The position numbers and the translations under genes are program-made. The notes below the pieces were generated by a model. The model was not told the DNA's origin. It did no database searches and saw nothing but the letters and a program-made list of their open reading frames with translations. From contig JAUZQX010000089.1 in NCBI GenBank assembly GCA_030950765.1, forward strand, positions 1 to 10,390: DNA of 10,390 nucleotides, in the 5' to 3' direction. This DNA is from Ghiorsea sp. (lineage in GTDB: Bacteria; Pseudomonadota; Zetaproteobacteria; Mariprofundales; Mariprofundaceae). Below, piece after piece: positions 1 through 7,154 of the stretch; the first letter of the stretch is position 1; each line of letters starts with the position of its first letter.

Positions 1-63
1 AAAAAACGTCTGCTTGTTTCTGGAGATAAAAGTTTTTAGGTGGATAAACGCTTGTCTTTATGT

Positions 64-112
64 TTGTTTTAGTTTTGTGCGTACCAGTATATGATACAGC
101 TTAGGGGGCTAT
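64..112 (+). promoter_or_regulatory. upstream region of the hybrid kinase: ribosome binding site and weak -10
   Basis: An AGGGGG purine run at 103-108 sits 4 nt before the ATG at 113 and supports that start. A TATGAT hexamer at 90-95 resembles a sigma-70 -10 box. The only candidate -35 (TTGTTT, 64-69) matches poorly and is 20 nt away, so the promoter is a weak call while the ribosome binding site is reasonable. Positions 1-63 show no gene and no convincing terminator. Confidence 0.3.
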
Positions 113-2395
113 ATGCAGGCAGGAATTGTTGGAACACATGATATATTATTGGTAACCATATCAATTCTTATTGCTATTGTATCATCTTTTGTAGCTTTTA
201 GTACAGTATCAAGGATAGCTAAAGCAACATATGCAAGGGCTAGATATCTTTGGTCAACACTGTTTGGTATTAGTTTTGGTGTTGGTGTTTGGGGTATGCA
301 TTTTGTAGGTATGCTTGCTTATCAATTGCCCCTTAAAGTTAGTTATGATTTGGGTTTGACAATATTGTCGCTTTTGTTTGTTGTGATTGCTTCAGGTTTT
401 ACTGGTTTATTTATTACAAAAAACAAAAGTATTCGCGGGTTACGGCTTGTTCTTTTGGCGACCATTTTAGGTTTGTCTATTGCATCTATGCATTATGTAG
501 GTATGGCAGCCATGGTTGTTCATGCCACGATGCATCATGAACATTGGATTATGCTTGCTTCTGTTGTGATTGCGATTGTTGTTTCAGGTGTGGGGCTGTA
601 CCTTTTAGAAGAAGTAAAACTTACTTACACTTTTGCACAGCTAAGATATAAAATCCCTGTGGCTATGCTTATGGGCTGTGCCATTTCTTCTATGCATTAT
701 ACGGCTATGGCAGGAGTGAGTTTTGCACCTGCTGAGGGTGCCAACATTATGCATGCAGGTTTGCAGCAAGGTTCACTTGCGATATTTATATTGATTGTAC
801 TTTTTCTTATTGAAGCTGGTGTGTTGATTGTATCACTGATGGATGAAACGATTTCAAGTGTCAAAGCCAAGCTCCTTGCAGAGGAGCACTCTAAACGTTT
901 GGCATCGGTGATTGAGCATGCCGATGAACTGGTCATTGTTACAGATGTGGAAGGTGTGATAACTTATGTAAATCCTGCTTTTGAAAGTGCGAGTGGCTTC
1001 TCAGCAGAAGAAACCATCGGGGAAACACTAGCACTTGTTTTGGGTGATGAAGAAGGGTTGAAAAAACACCAAGAAATATTAAAAGAACTTGAATTAGGTA
1101 AACCCGTCTTAAGTATTTTATCCAATAAAGCTAAAAACAGTAACTTGTATGAAGTCGCACAAAATGCTTTCCCACTCTATGATAACAATGATTGTATAAA
1201 TGGTTTTGCTATTATACAAAGGGATATAACACTACAAAAGAAGGTGGAAAAAAAGTTGCATCATGCAGACAGAGTGAGCTCACTGGGTGTTCTTGCAGGT
1301 GGCATTGCACATGATTTTAATAATATATTGACTGCAATTTTAGGCAATGCTTCGTTAGCAGTAAAAAAAGTTCATGCAGATGAGCCTGTTTATAAACATA
1401 TCGATAATATTGTCCAGGCAAGCCACAGTGCTGCCGATTTATGCCGACAGATGTTAGCCTACTCGGGTAAAGGTAAATTTGTAGTAGAACCCATCAATTT
1501 TTCAAGCTTAGTGCGTAACATGACGAAATTAATTGAGGTCTCTATACCCAAACGAGTTGCGTTGCATTATGAAATGCCAGATAAGCTTTCTTTGATTGAT
1601 GCAGATGCGGCACAACTACAACAAGTTGTATTAAACTTATTGACCAATGCAGCAGAAGCCATGGATGGTAAGGAGGGAAGAATAACACTGGTAACAGGTG
1701 AGATGTATGCGGATGCAGATTATTTGTTGGGTGCTTATGGGGATGCTGAAAAAAATGAAGGTGATTATGTTTTTTTAGAAGTTTCTGATACGGGTTGTGG
1801 TATGAGTAAAGAAGTTCAAAGGCAAATGTTTGACCCTTTTTTTACCACAAAGTTTGCAGGCCGAGGTTTGGGTATGAGTGCAATGCTTGGTATTGTGAAT
1901 GGTCATCAAGGTGCGCTTAGGGTGTATTCTGAGGAAGATAAAGGTACAACGTTTAAGTTAATATTTCCTGTGTCTTCAGCAACAGAGGAAAAGAAAATAA
2001 AGCCTACAGAAGCTAGGTTAAATAATGCTTCTGGATTGGTGCTTGTCATTGATGATGAGGAATTTATATGTGAGACTGCTTGTGCCATGCTTGAAGATAT
2101 GGGTTATAGCGTGGTTACAGCCCTTGGTGGGAAACAAGGTGTTGAGGTATTTAAAGAACACCAAGATAATATTCAATTTGTTTTGCTCGATATGACAATG
2201 CCTGACATGGATGGTAAGGAATGTTTCCGTTTATTAAGAGTAATTAAACCTGATGTGCAAGTCATACTTTCGTCAGGTTATAATGAGCAAGAGGCAACGA
2301 GCCAGTTTGTCGGCAGGGGACTGGCTGGGTTTATTCAAAAGCCGTATTCGGAGCATGTATTGAGTGAAAAGGTTCAATTGTTTATTCAGTCATAG
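113..2395 (+). CDS. MHYT-domain hybrid sensor histidine kinase with PAS and receiver domains
   Basis: A membrane sensor kinase of 760 aa expected to autophosphorylate on His and pass the phosphate to its own receiver. Roughly residues 5-245 form a multi-helix MHYT domain; the three motif copies are visible, with His63 (WGMHFVGM), His127 (SMHYVGM) and His195 (SMHYTAM). MHYT domains are proposed to bind a metal and sense a diatomic gas, but this is not proven. A PAS domain follows at about 262-378. The H-box GGIAHDFNNIL puts the phospho-acceptor at His400. The ATPase domain (about 500-625) has the N-box Asn512 in LLTNAAEAM, the DTGCGM G1 box, the FDPFFTTKF F-box and GRGLGM. The C-terminal receiver (about 642-758) has the acidic pair Asp647/Asp648, phospho-acceptor Asp693 (LLDMTMP) and Lys743 (QKPYS), so all key residues are present. 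There is no HPt domain, DNA-binding domain or adjacent regulator, so the output is unknown. No clear terminator follows. Confidence 0.93.
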   Translation: MQAGIVGTHDILLVTISILIAIVSSFVAFSTVSRIAKATYARARYLWSTLFGISFGVGVWGMHFVGMLAYQLPLKVSYDLGLTILSLLFVVIASGFTGLFITKNKSIRGLRLVLLATILGLSIASMHYVGMAAMVVHATMHHEHWIMLASVVIAIVVSGVGLYLLEEVKLTYTFAQLRYKIPVAMLMGCAISSMHYTAMAGVSFAPAEGANIMHAGLQQGSLAIFILIVLFLIEAGVLIVSLMDETISSVKAKLLAEEHSKRLASVIEHADELVIVTDVEGVITYVNPAFESASGFSAEETIGETLALVLGDEEGLKKHQEILKELELGKPVLSILSNKAKNSNLYEVAQNAFPLYDNNDCINGFAIIQRDITLQKKVEKKLHHADRVSSLGVLAGGIAHDFNNILTAILGNASLAVKKVHADEPVYKHIDNIVQASHSAADLCRQMLAYSGKGKFVVEPINFSSLVRNMTKLIEVSIPKRVALHYEMPDKLSLIDADAAQLQQVVLNLLTNAAEAMDGKEGRITLVTGEMYADADYLLGAYGDAEKNEGDYVFLEVSDTGCGMSKEVQRQMFDPFFTTKFAGRGLGMSAMLGIVNGHQGALRVYSEEDKGTTFKLIFPVSSATEEKKIKPTEARLNNASGLVLVIDDEEFICETACAMLEDMGYSVVTALGGKQGVEVFKEHQDNIQFVLLDMTMPDMDGKECFRLLRVIKPDVQVILSSGYNEQEATSQFVGRGLAGFIQKPYSEHVLSEKVQLFIQS

Positions 2396-2411
2396 ATTTG
2401 ATATTTTTTCA

Positions 2412-2442
2412 TTGGCGTAAGTGATTAGAAAGATTATATAAT
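2412..2442 (+). promoter_or_regulatory. candidate sigma-70 promoter for secA-argJ-ssb
   Basis: A perfect TATAAT at 2437-2442 is preceded by TTGGCG (2412-2417, 4 of 6 matches to TTGACA) with a long 19-nt spacer. The -10 lies in the palindrome ATTATATAAT (2433-2442), itself the core of a near-perfect 20-bp dyad at 2428-2447 with one mismatch. If used, it gives a secA leader of about 200 nt. The AT-rich context makes a chance match possible. Confidence 0.4.
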
Positions 2443-2444
2443 AT

Positions 2445-2560
2445 TTCACTCTTGTTTGCCAAGCATTGCATAGATTGCGTGGGAAGTTAGTGAATCTTTA
2501 GTGAAGTGAAAAAATGGCGTTTAGAGCAATGTTTTTCTTGTTAAATGGCTAAAAAGTGAA
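2445..2560. repeat. cluster of five AGTGAA hexamers upstream of secA
   Basis: AGTGAA occurs on the + strand at 2489-2494, 2500-2505, 2505-2510 and 2555-2560, and on the - strand at 2445-2450 (read as TTCACT). Two copies are part of a longer direct repeat, TTAGTGAA, at 2487-2494 and 2498-2505, spaced 11 bp or about one helical turn. The cluster lies in the non-coding region between the kinase and secA, just downstream of the candidate promoter. It could be a regulator-binding array; no known regulator is recognised. Confidence 0.4.
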
Positions 2561-2568
2561 TAACCGTA

Positions 2569-2584
2569 AAAATCACATGATTTT
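2569..2584. promoter_or_regulatory. short dyad upstream of the secA start
   Basis: AAAATCA (2569-2575) and TGATTTT (2578-2584) are perfect inverted 7-mers separated by 2 bp. The spacing is too tight for a good RNA hairpin, so an operator-like DNA site is the likelier reading. It is not followed by a T-run and does not look like a terminator. The right arm runs up to the ATG at 2587, which is not considered the secA start. Confidence 0.25.
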
Positions 2585-2639
2585 ATGTGCAAGGCTTGTT
2601 ATCTTGCGTCCCAAATTATAAAGATGTCTTCAAACCGTT

Positions 2640-2652
2640 AGGGGAGCCCATG
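2640..2652 (+). promoter_or_regulatory. secA ribosome binding site, fixing the start at 2650
   Basis: AGGGGAG at 2640-2646 lies 3 nt before the ATG at 2650. The upstream in-frame ATG at 2587 has no comparable purine run close before it and would add 21 residues not typical of SecA. Numbering from 2650 also places the Walker A lysine at 107, very near its position in E. coli SecA (108). Confidence 0.7.
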
Positions 2653-5283
2653 TTAAACTTTTTGACCAAAATGTTTGGTAATCGCAATGAACGTATACTC
2701 AAAGGACTGTACCCACTTGTAACCAAAGTGAATACTTTTGCCGATGAAACGGGCAAGCTGTCAGATGAGGCGCTGCTTGCAAAAACGGATGAATTTCGCA
2801 CGCGCATTGAAAAAGGCGAAAGTTTGGATGATTTATTGCCAGAAGCCTTTGCTGTGGTTCGTGAAGCATCGGACAGGGTGATGGGGATGCGTCACTTTGA
2901 TTCGCAAATCTTGGGTGGTATTATTTTACACCAAGGTAAAATTGCTGAAATGAAAACGGGTGAGGGTAAAACTTTAACGGCAACATTACCCGTGTATTTG
3001 AATGCACTATCGGGTAAAGGTGCACACGTGGTGACAGTGAACGACTACCTTGCATCGCGCGATGCGGAAGAAATGGGTAAGCTTTATTCGGCACTGGGTT
3101 TAACCACAGGTGTGATTGTGAGCAATATGGCGCACGATGACCGTCAAGCAGCCTATGCCGCAGACATTACGTATGGTACGAATAATGAATTCGGTTTTGA
3201 TTATTTGCGCGATAACATGGCATTTTCAGTTGATGATTTGGTGCAACGTGGCTACAACTTTGCCATTGTGGATGAGGTAGACTCTATTCTGATTGATGAG
3301 GCACGTACGCCGCTTATTATCTCAGGTCCAACTGAACAAGCAGGTGAGCTTTATACGTTAACAGATGGTTTGATTCGTCAACTTGATAAAGATGATTATG
3401 ATTTGGATGAGAAGGATAAGGCAGTTTCATACACAGAAAAAGGTATGGAGCATATTGAAGAGCTTTATCATGAAGCGGGCACACTGAAAGAGGGTGGTTT
3501 GTACGACCCTGAAAATGTCAACTTGTTACATGCTGCAACCCAATGTTTAAGAGCTCACACTTTATTTACACGCGAAAAAGATTATATCGTGCGTAATGAT
3601 GAAGTGGTGATTATTGATGAATTTACAGGGCGTATGATGGCGGGTCGTCGTTATTCGGATGGGCAACATCAAGCTTTGGAAGCCAAAGAAGGGGTGACCA
3701 TTCAGGCTGAAAACCAAACATTATCATCGATTACATTCCAAAACTTCTTCCGTATGTATGACACCTTATCAGGCATGACAGGTACGGCAGATACGGAAGC
3801 AGAAGAATTTAAAAAAATCTATGACCTAGAGGTTGTTATTGTACCAACCAATAGGGATATGGTTCGTAAGGATTTGAGTGACCTTATTTATCGCGACCAA
3901 GAAGATAAGTTTGATGCCATTGTAGAAGATATTGTGGGTACATCCAACACAGGAGCACCTGTATTGGTAGGCACAACATCCATTGAAAAATCAGAGCTGC
4001 TTTCAGAGGTGTTGAAGAAAAAAGGTATTAAACATGAAGTGTTGAATGCTAAACACCATGAACGTGAAGCTGAAATTGTATCGCAAGCAGGGCGTAAAGG
4101 TGCCATCACGATTGCTACTAATATGGCAGGTCGTGGTACGGATATTATGTTGGGTGGTAACCCCAATATGCTGATTGCACAGTTGTCGGATAAGTTAAGT
4201 GATGAAGAGCGCCAGAAAAAAGCTGCTGAAATCAAGGAAACTTGCAAAAAAGAGCATGATGAAGTGATTGCTTTGGGTGGTTTGCACATTATTGGTACAG
4301 AGCGACATGAATCGCGTCGAATTGATAATCAATTGCGTGGTCGTGCAGGTCGCCAAGGTGACCCTGGTTCAACCCGTTTTTACTTGTCACTTGAAGATGA
4401 TTTGATGCGTATTTTTGGTGGTGAGAAAATGCAAGGTATGCTCACCAAAATGGGCTTTAATAAAGGTGAAGTGATTGAGCATCCTTGGGTAAGTAAAGCG
4501 ATTGCCAATTCACAGAAAAAAGTGGAAGGGCGCAACTTTGATATTCGTAAACAATTGTTGGAATATGATGATGTGATGAATCAGCAGCGGGAAGTGATTT
4601 ATTCACAACGTCGTGAACTGCTTGAGTCTGAAGATGTCCAAGATGTGATTGAAGATATGATGTTGGATTATGTGGATGAACTTGTTGCTGAGTTTTTATC
4701 TGATATTCCAGAGAATTGGGATAACGAAGGTTTGCAGGCAACATTGCTTGAGAAGCTAACGATTGATGCTGATGTGCAAGCTTGGGCAGAGAGTGATGAT
4801 GTAGAGACCGCAGAAGATATGCGTAGCAAGTTGGTTGATACATTGAAAACTCACATGGCAGCCAAAGAAGAAGCCACAAGTGAAGAGCAAATGCGTGGTT
4901 TTGAGAAGTGGCTGTTGCTACAGATTCTTGACCATCACTGGAAAGAGCATTTGTTGGCTATGGATCATTTGCGCCAAAGTGTTGGTTTACGTGGTTATGC
5001 ACAAAAGAACCCTATTCAAGAATACAAACATGAGTCTTATGAGTTGTTTAGCAATATGTTGGGTAAAATTCGCACAGAAACTGTGATTTCGTTGTTCCGT
5101 GTAGAAGTGAAAGAACCTGAGCCGCAACCAGAACCAGAAAAAATTAAGTATAATATCAGGAATAGAGAGCCTGAGCCTGTGACTGAAACATATCAGCGCC
5201 AAGGCGAAAAAATTGGACGCAATGACCCGTGCCCATGTGGTTCAGGTAAAAAATACAAGCAGTGTCACGGTAAAAAGCGTTAA
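2650..5283 (+). CDS. secA: SecA, preprotein translocase ATPase
   Basis: SecA is the motor that pushes unfolded preproteins through the SecYEG channel using ATP, acting in the cytosol and at the inner membrane. From the ATG at 2650 the protein is 877 aa, slightly shorter than E. coli SecA (901). The N-terminus MLNFLTKMFGNRNERILKG is a standard SecA start. Visible landmarks are Walker A TGEGKT with Lys107, the DEVDSILIDEART Walker B block from Asp208, the preprotein-crosslinking region, the second helicase-fold domain with NMAGRGTDIMLGG and QLRGRAGRQGDPG, and the helical wing and scaffold region with LLQILDHHWKEHL. The tail ends in a zinc-binding SEC-C motif (Cys861, Cys863, Cys872, His873), known to contact SecB and lipid. 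A linker rich in Pro and Glu precedes it. The gene opens a probable operon with argJ 2 nt downstream. The sequence appears intact throughout. Confidence 0.98.
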   Translation: MLNFLTKMFGNRNERILKGLYPLVTKVNTFADETGKLSDEALLAKTDEFRTRIEKGESLDDLLPEAFAVVREASDRVMGMRHFDSQILGGIILHQGKIAEMKTGEGKTLTATLPVYLNALSGKGAHVVTVNDYLASRDAEEMGKLYSALGLTTGVIVSNMAHDDRQAAYAADITYGTNNEFGFDYLRDNMAFSVDDLVQRGYNFAIVDEVDSILIDEARTPLIISGPTEQAGELYTLTDGLIRQLDKDDYDLDEKDKAVSYTEKGMEHIEELYHEAGTLKEGGLYDPENVNLLHAATQCLRAHTLFTREKDYIVRNDEVVIIDEFTGRMMAGRRYSDGQHQALEAKEGVTIQAENQTLSSITFQNFFRMYDTLSGMTGTADTEAEEFKKIYDLEVVIVPTNRDMVRKDLSDLIYRDQEDKFDAIVEDIVGTSNTGAPVLVGTTSIEKSELLSEVLKKKGIKHEVLNAKHHEREAEIVSQAGRKGAITIATNMAGRGTDIMLGGNPNMLIAQLSDKLSDEERQKKAAEIKETCKKEHDEVIALGGLHIIGTERHESRRIDNQLRGRAGRQGDPGSTRFYLSLEDDLMRIFGGEKMQGMLTKMGFNKGEVIEHPWVSKAIANSQKKVEGRNFDIRKQLLEYDDVMNQQREVIYSQRRELLESEDVQDVIEDMMLDYVDELVAEFLSDIPENWDNEGLQATLLEKLTIDADVQAWAESDDVETAEDMRSKLVDTLKTHMAAKEEATSEEQMRGFEKWLLLQILDHHWKEHLLAMDHLRQSVGLRGYAQKNPIQEYKHESYELFSNMLGKIRTETVISLFRVEVKEPEPQPEPEKIKYNIRNREPEPVTETYQRQGEKIGRNDPCPCGSGKKYKQCHGKKR

Positions 5284-5285
5284 TT

Positions 5286-6524
5286 ATGCCTGTGTTACCT
5301 TATACCTTACAAAAGCCGTTGCCTGTCCCTGGATTTAAAGTTGGTTCGGCTTCTTGTGGGGTGAAATCGCCCGATTTAAAGGGTAAACGCCAAGACGTAA
5401 CTTTGATTGTGGCTGATGTACCAGCACAAGCAGCGGCAGTGTTTACACAAAATTCATTTCGTGCGGCATGTGTGGATTTGGGTGAAAAAACAGTGCAAGA
5501 ACATGCTTCTGATATTCGCGCCATCATTGCCAATGCGGGTAATGCTAATGCTGGTGTGGGTGAGATGGAGCGGGTTTGGTCGCAGCAGTTGGTTGATTTG
5601 GGTGCTAAAGCTGCAGCTGTTGAAGCGAATCAAGTGTTATCGGCATCTACAGGTGTGATTGGTGAGCCTTTTCCGATTGAGCGCATTGCGAAGACCATAC
5701 ATGAAGCTAGTGATTCATTGGCAGAGGATAACTGGTTACAAGCCGCAGAAGCGATTCGTACTACGGATACCTTTGCCAAATATACATCGCGCCAGTTTGA
5801 CGTTTTTGAACAAAATTCGGGTGGCAAAACATATACGATTACAGGTGTATCCAAAGGCAGCGGCATGATTCATCCGAACATGGCGACGATGTTAGGTTTT
5901 ATTGCCACTGATGCGCCAATAAGTGCAGATAAGTTACAGCGGATATTGTCTAAAGTTGCAGATGTGTCTTTTAATAGTATCAGTGTAGATGGCGATACTT
6001 CCACCAATGATACGGTGTATTTATTATCATCAGGGCTTGGGCTTGGTGACGAGGAACTTGAAGATACATCAGGGTTTGAAGAAGCTTTGCAGGAAGTAGC
6101 CATTGAATTGGCGCAGTTGATTGTGCGCGATGGTGAAGGCGTGACCAAGTTTGTGAGCATTGAAGTTACAGGTGCTGAAAGTGAACAACAAGCCCGTGAT
6201 TTGGGGCGGACGATTGCTGTGTCACCCTTGGTGAAAACTGCATTTGCAGGTTCCGATGCTAACTGGGGGCGCATCATCATGGCGATTGGTAACAGTGGTT
6301 CATTTATCCAGTCAAATAAGGTGAGCATCAAAGCTGATGATGTTTTGATATTAAAAGATGGTAACTTGCATTCTGATTATACCGATGAAATGGGTATGGC
6401 AGTGTTTGCCAAACAAGAGTTTATACTTACTGTAGACATTGGTTTAGGCAATGCGTGTGCCACGGTTTGGACGGGTGATTTGACTCATGAATACATTAGC
6501 ATCAATGCCGAGTATCGGTCTTAA
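5286..6524 (+). CDS. argJ: ArgJ, glutamate N-acetyltransferase / amino-acid acetyltransferase
   Basis: ArgJ moves the acetyl group from N-acetylornithine to glutamate, releasing ornithine and regenerating N-acetylglutamate, the cyclic form of arginine synthesis. Many members also use acetyl-CoA; which activity holds here cannot be read from sequence. The 412-aa protein carries the self-cleavage site in KGSGMIHPNMATML: cleavage between Ala200 and Thr201 would yield alpha and beta chains, with Thr201 the nucleophile. STGVIGEP with Thr122-Gly123 matches the oxyanion-hole region. VDGDTSTNDT, RDGEGVTKF and the C-terminus YISINAEYRS are family hallmarks. The ATG lies 2 nt after the secA stop, with no strong ribosome binding site, which suggests translational coupling. 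A secA-argJ pairing is also known in other proteobacteria such as Pseudomonas. The length is typical and no defects are seen. Confidence 0.97.
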   Translation: MPVLPYTLQKPLPVPGFKVGSASCGVKSPDLKGKRQDVTLIVADVPAQAAAVFTQNSFRAACVDLGEKTVQEHASDIRAIIANAGNANAGVGEMERVWSQQLVDLGAKAAAVEANQVLSASTGVIGEPFPIERIAKTIHEASDSLAEDNWLQAAEAIRTTDTFAKYTSRQFDVFEQNSGGKTYTITGVSKGSGMIHPNMATMLGFIATDAPISADKLQRILSKVADVSFNSISVDGDTSTNDTVYLLSSGLGLGDEELEDTSGFEEALQEVAIELAQLIVRDGEGVTKFVSIEVTGAESEQQARDLGRTIAVSPLVKTAFAGSDANWGRIIMAIGNSGSFIQSNKVSIKADDVLILKDGNLHSDYTDEMGMAVFAKQEFILTVDIGLGNACATVWTGDLTHEYISINAEYRS

Positions 6525-6551
6525 AAGTTTAGAGGAAAGAAGGAGTAGAGT

Positions 6552-6995
6552 ATGAATGTATATAGTTTTACAGGACGTTTAGCGCGAGATTGTGAGCAAC
6601 GATTTACACAAAGTGGTATGGCGATTTGTTCATTTTCAGTCGCAGTTGATTATGGTTTTGGAGATAATAAAGGGACGAATTGGATTCGCGCATCCTTATT
6701 TGGTAAACGTGCCGAAGGTGGTTTGCCACAGTACTTGAAAAAAGGTACACAAGTTGCAATTACAGGCGAACTTCGTATTCGTGAGTATGATGATAAAGAA
6801 GGCGTAAAACGTACATCTGTTGAAGTTAACATCGATAAAATTGATTTGATTGGTGGCCGTGATGGTGGCGGACAATCAGGTGGTGGTTATCAAGGTGGTG
6901 GGCAACAGCAGCAAGCGCCTGCGAAGAAGAATGACCCTTTTGCAGATCAACCTGATTTTAACTCAGCACCAGTGGATGATGATATCCCGTTCTGA
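6552..6995 (+). CDS. ssb: single-stranded DNA-binding protein
   Basis: SSB coats single-stranded DNA during replication, repair and recombination and recruits partner enzymes through its C-terminal tip. The 147-aa protein has an OB fold at about residues 1-105, opening MNVYSFTGRLARD; Trp44 in TNWIRASLFGKRAE corresponds to the conserved Trp of the E. coli TEWHRVVLFGK segment (Trp54). A Gly/Gln-rich linker covers about 103-120. The acidic tip DDDIPF is intact, so partner binding is expected. It is shorter than E. coli SSB (178 aa) through a compact linker and lack of the N-terminal extension. A strong ribosome binding site, AAGGAG at 6540-6545, lies 6 nt before the ATG. It follows argJ by 27 nt and ends the probable operon. 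Whether this is the main chromosomal SSB or a second copy is not decidable from the window. Confidence 0.95.
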   Translation: MNVYSFTGRLARDCEQRFTQSGMAICSFSVAVDYGFGDNKGTNWIRASLFGKRAEGGLPQYLKKGTQVAITGELRIREYDDKEGVKRTSVEVNIDKIDLIGGRDGGGQSGGGYQGGGQQQQAPAKKNDPFADQPDFNSAPVDDDIPF

Positions 6996-7030
6996 GTCAT
7001 ACCTGCTACATAATAGTTAAGTAGTTTTGG

Positions 7031-7062
7031 ATAACTCACTAGAAATAGTGGGTTATTTTTTT
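7031..7062 (+). terminator. intrinsic terminator after ssb
   Basis: A 10-bp stem, ATAACTCACT (7031-7040) with AGTGGGTTAT (7047-7056), includes one G-U pair and closes a 6-nt loop. It leads into a T-run at 7056-7062 on the + strand. It lies 35 nt after the ssb stop and should end the secA-argJ-ssb transcript. Confidence 0.85.
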
Positions 7063-7090
7063 GTATGCTCTAAAATATTAAAACAAACAC

Positions 7091-7127
7091 AAAAAAGGCT
7101 GCTTCACCAGAGATGAAGCAGCCTTTT
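7091..7127 (-). terminator. intrinsic terminator after thiC
   Basis: A perfect 14-bp stem (7093-7106 with 7114-7127) contains the GC-rich core GGCTGCTTCA and a 7-nt loop. Read on the - strand it is followed by a run of T (complement of the A-run at 7091-7096), the right arrangement for thiC, which ends at 7155. On the + strand four T follow the stem, so it may also act as a weaker back-up terminator for ssb. Confidence 0.88.
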
Positions 7128-7154
7128 GTTTATACAGATTATTTTTAGGCTGAC

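Noticed and set aside
2587..2649. Upstream in-frame ATG giving a 21-residue N-terminal extension of SecA
   Set aside because: The added residues are not typical of SecA, there is no good ribosome binding site before 2587, and the start at 2650 has one and restores standard numbering.
3888..4289. 133-aa open frame on the - strand inside secA
   Set aside because: It lies antisense within a clearly coding secA, has no recognisable domain, and looks like a frame shadow.
4457..4879. 140-aa open frame on the - strand inside secA
   Set aside because: Its composition (many His, Gln, Leu and Ser) mirrors the codons of secA on the other strand, and it has no start context.
5870..6331. 153-aa open frame on the - strand inside argJ
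   Set aside because: It is antisense to a highly conserved part of argJ, is Ser-rich, and has no family features.
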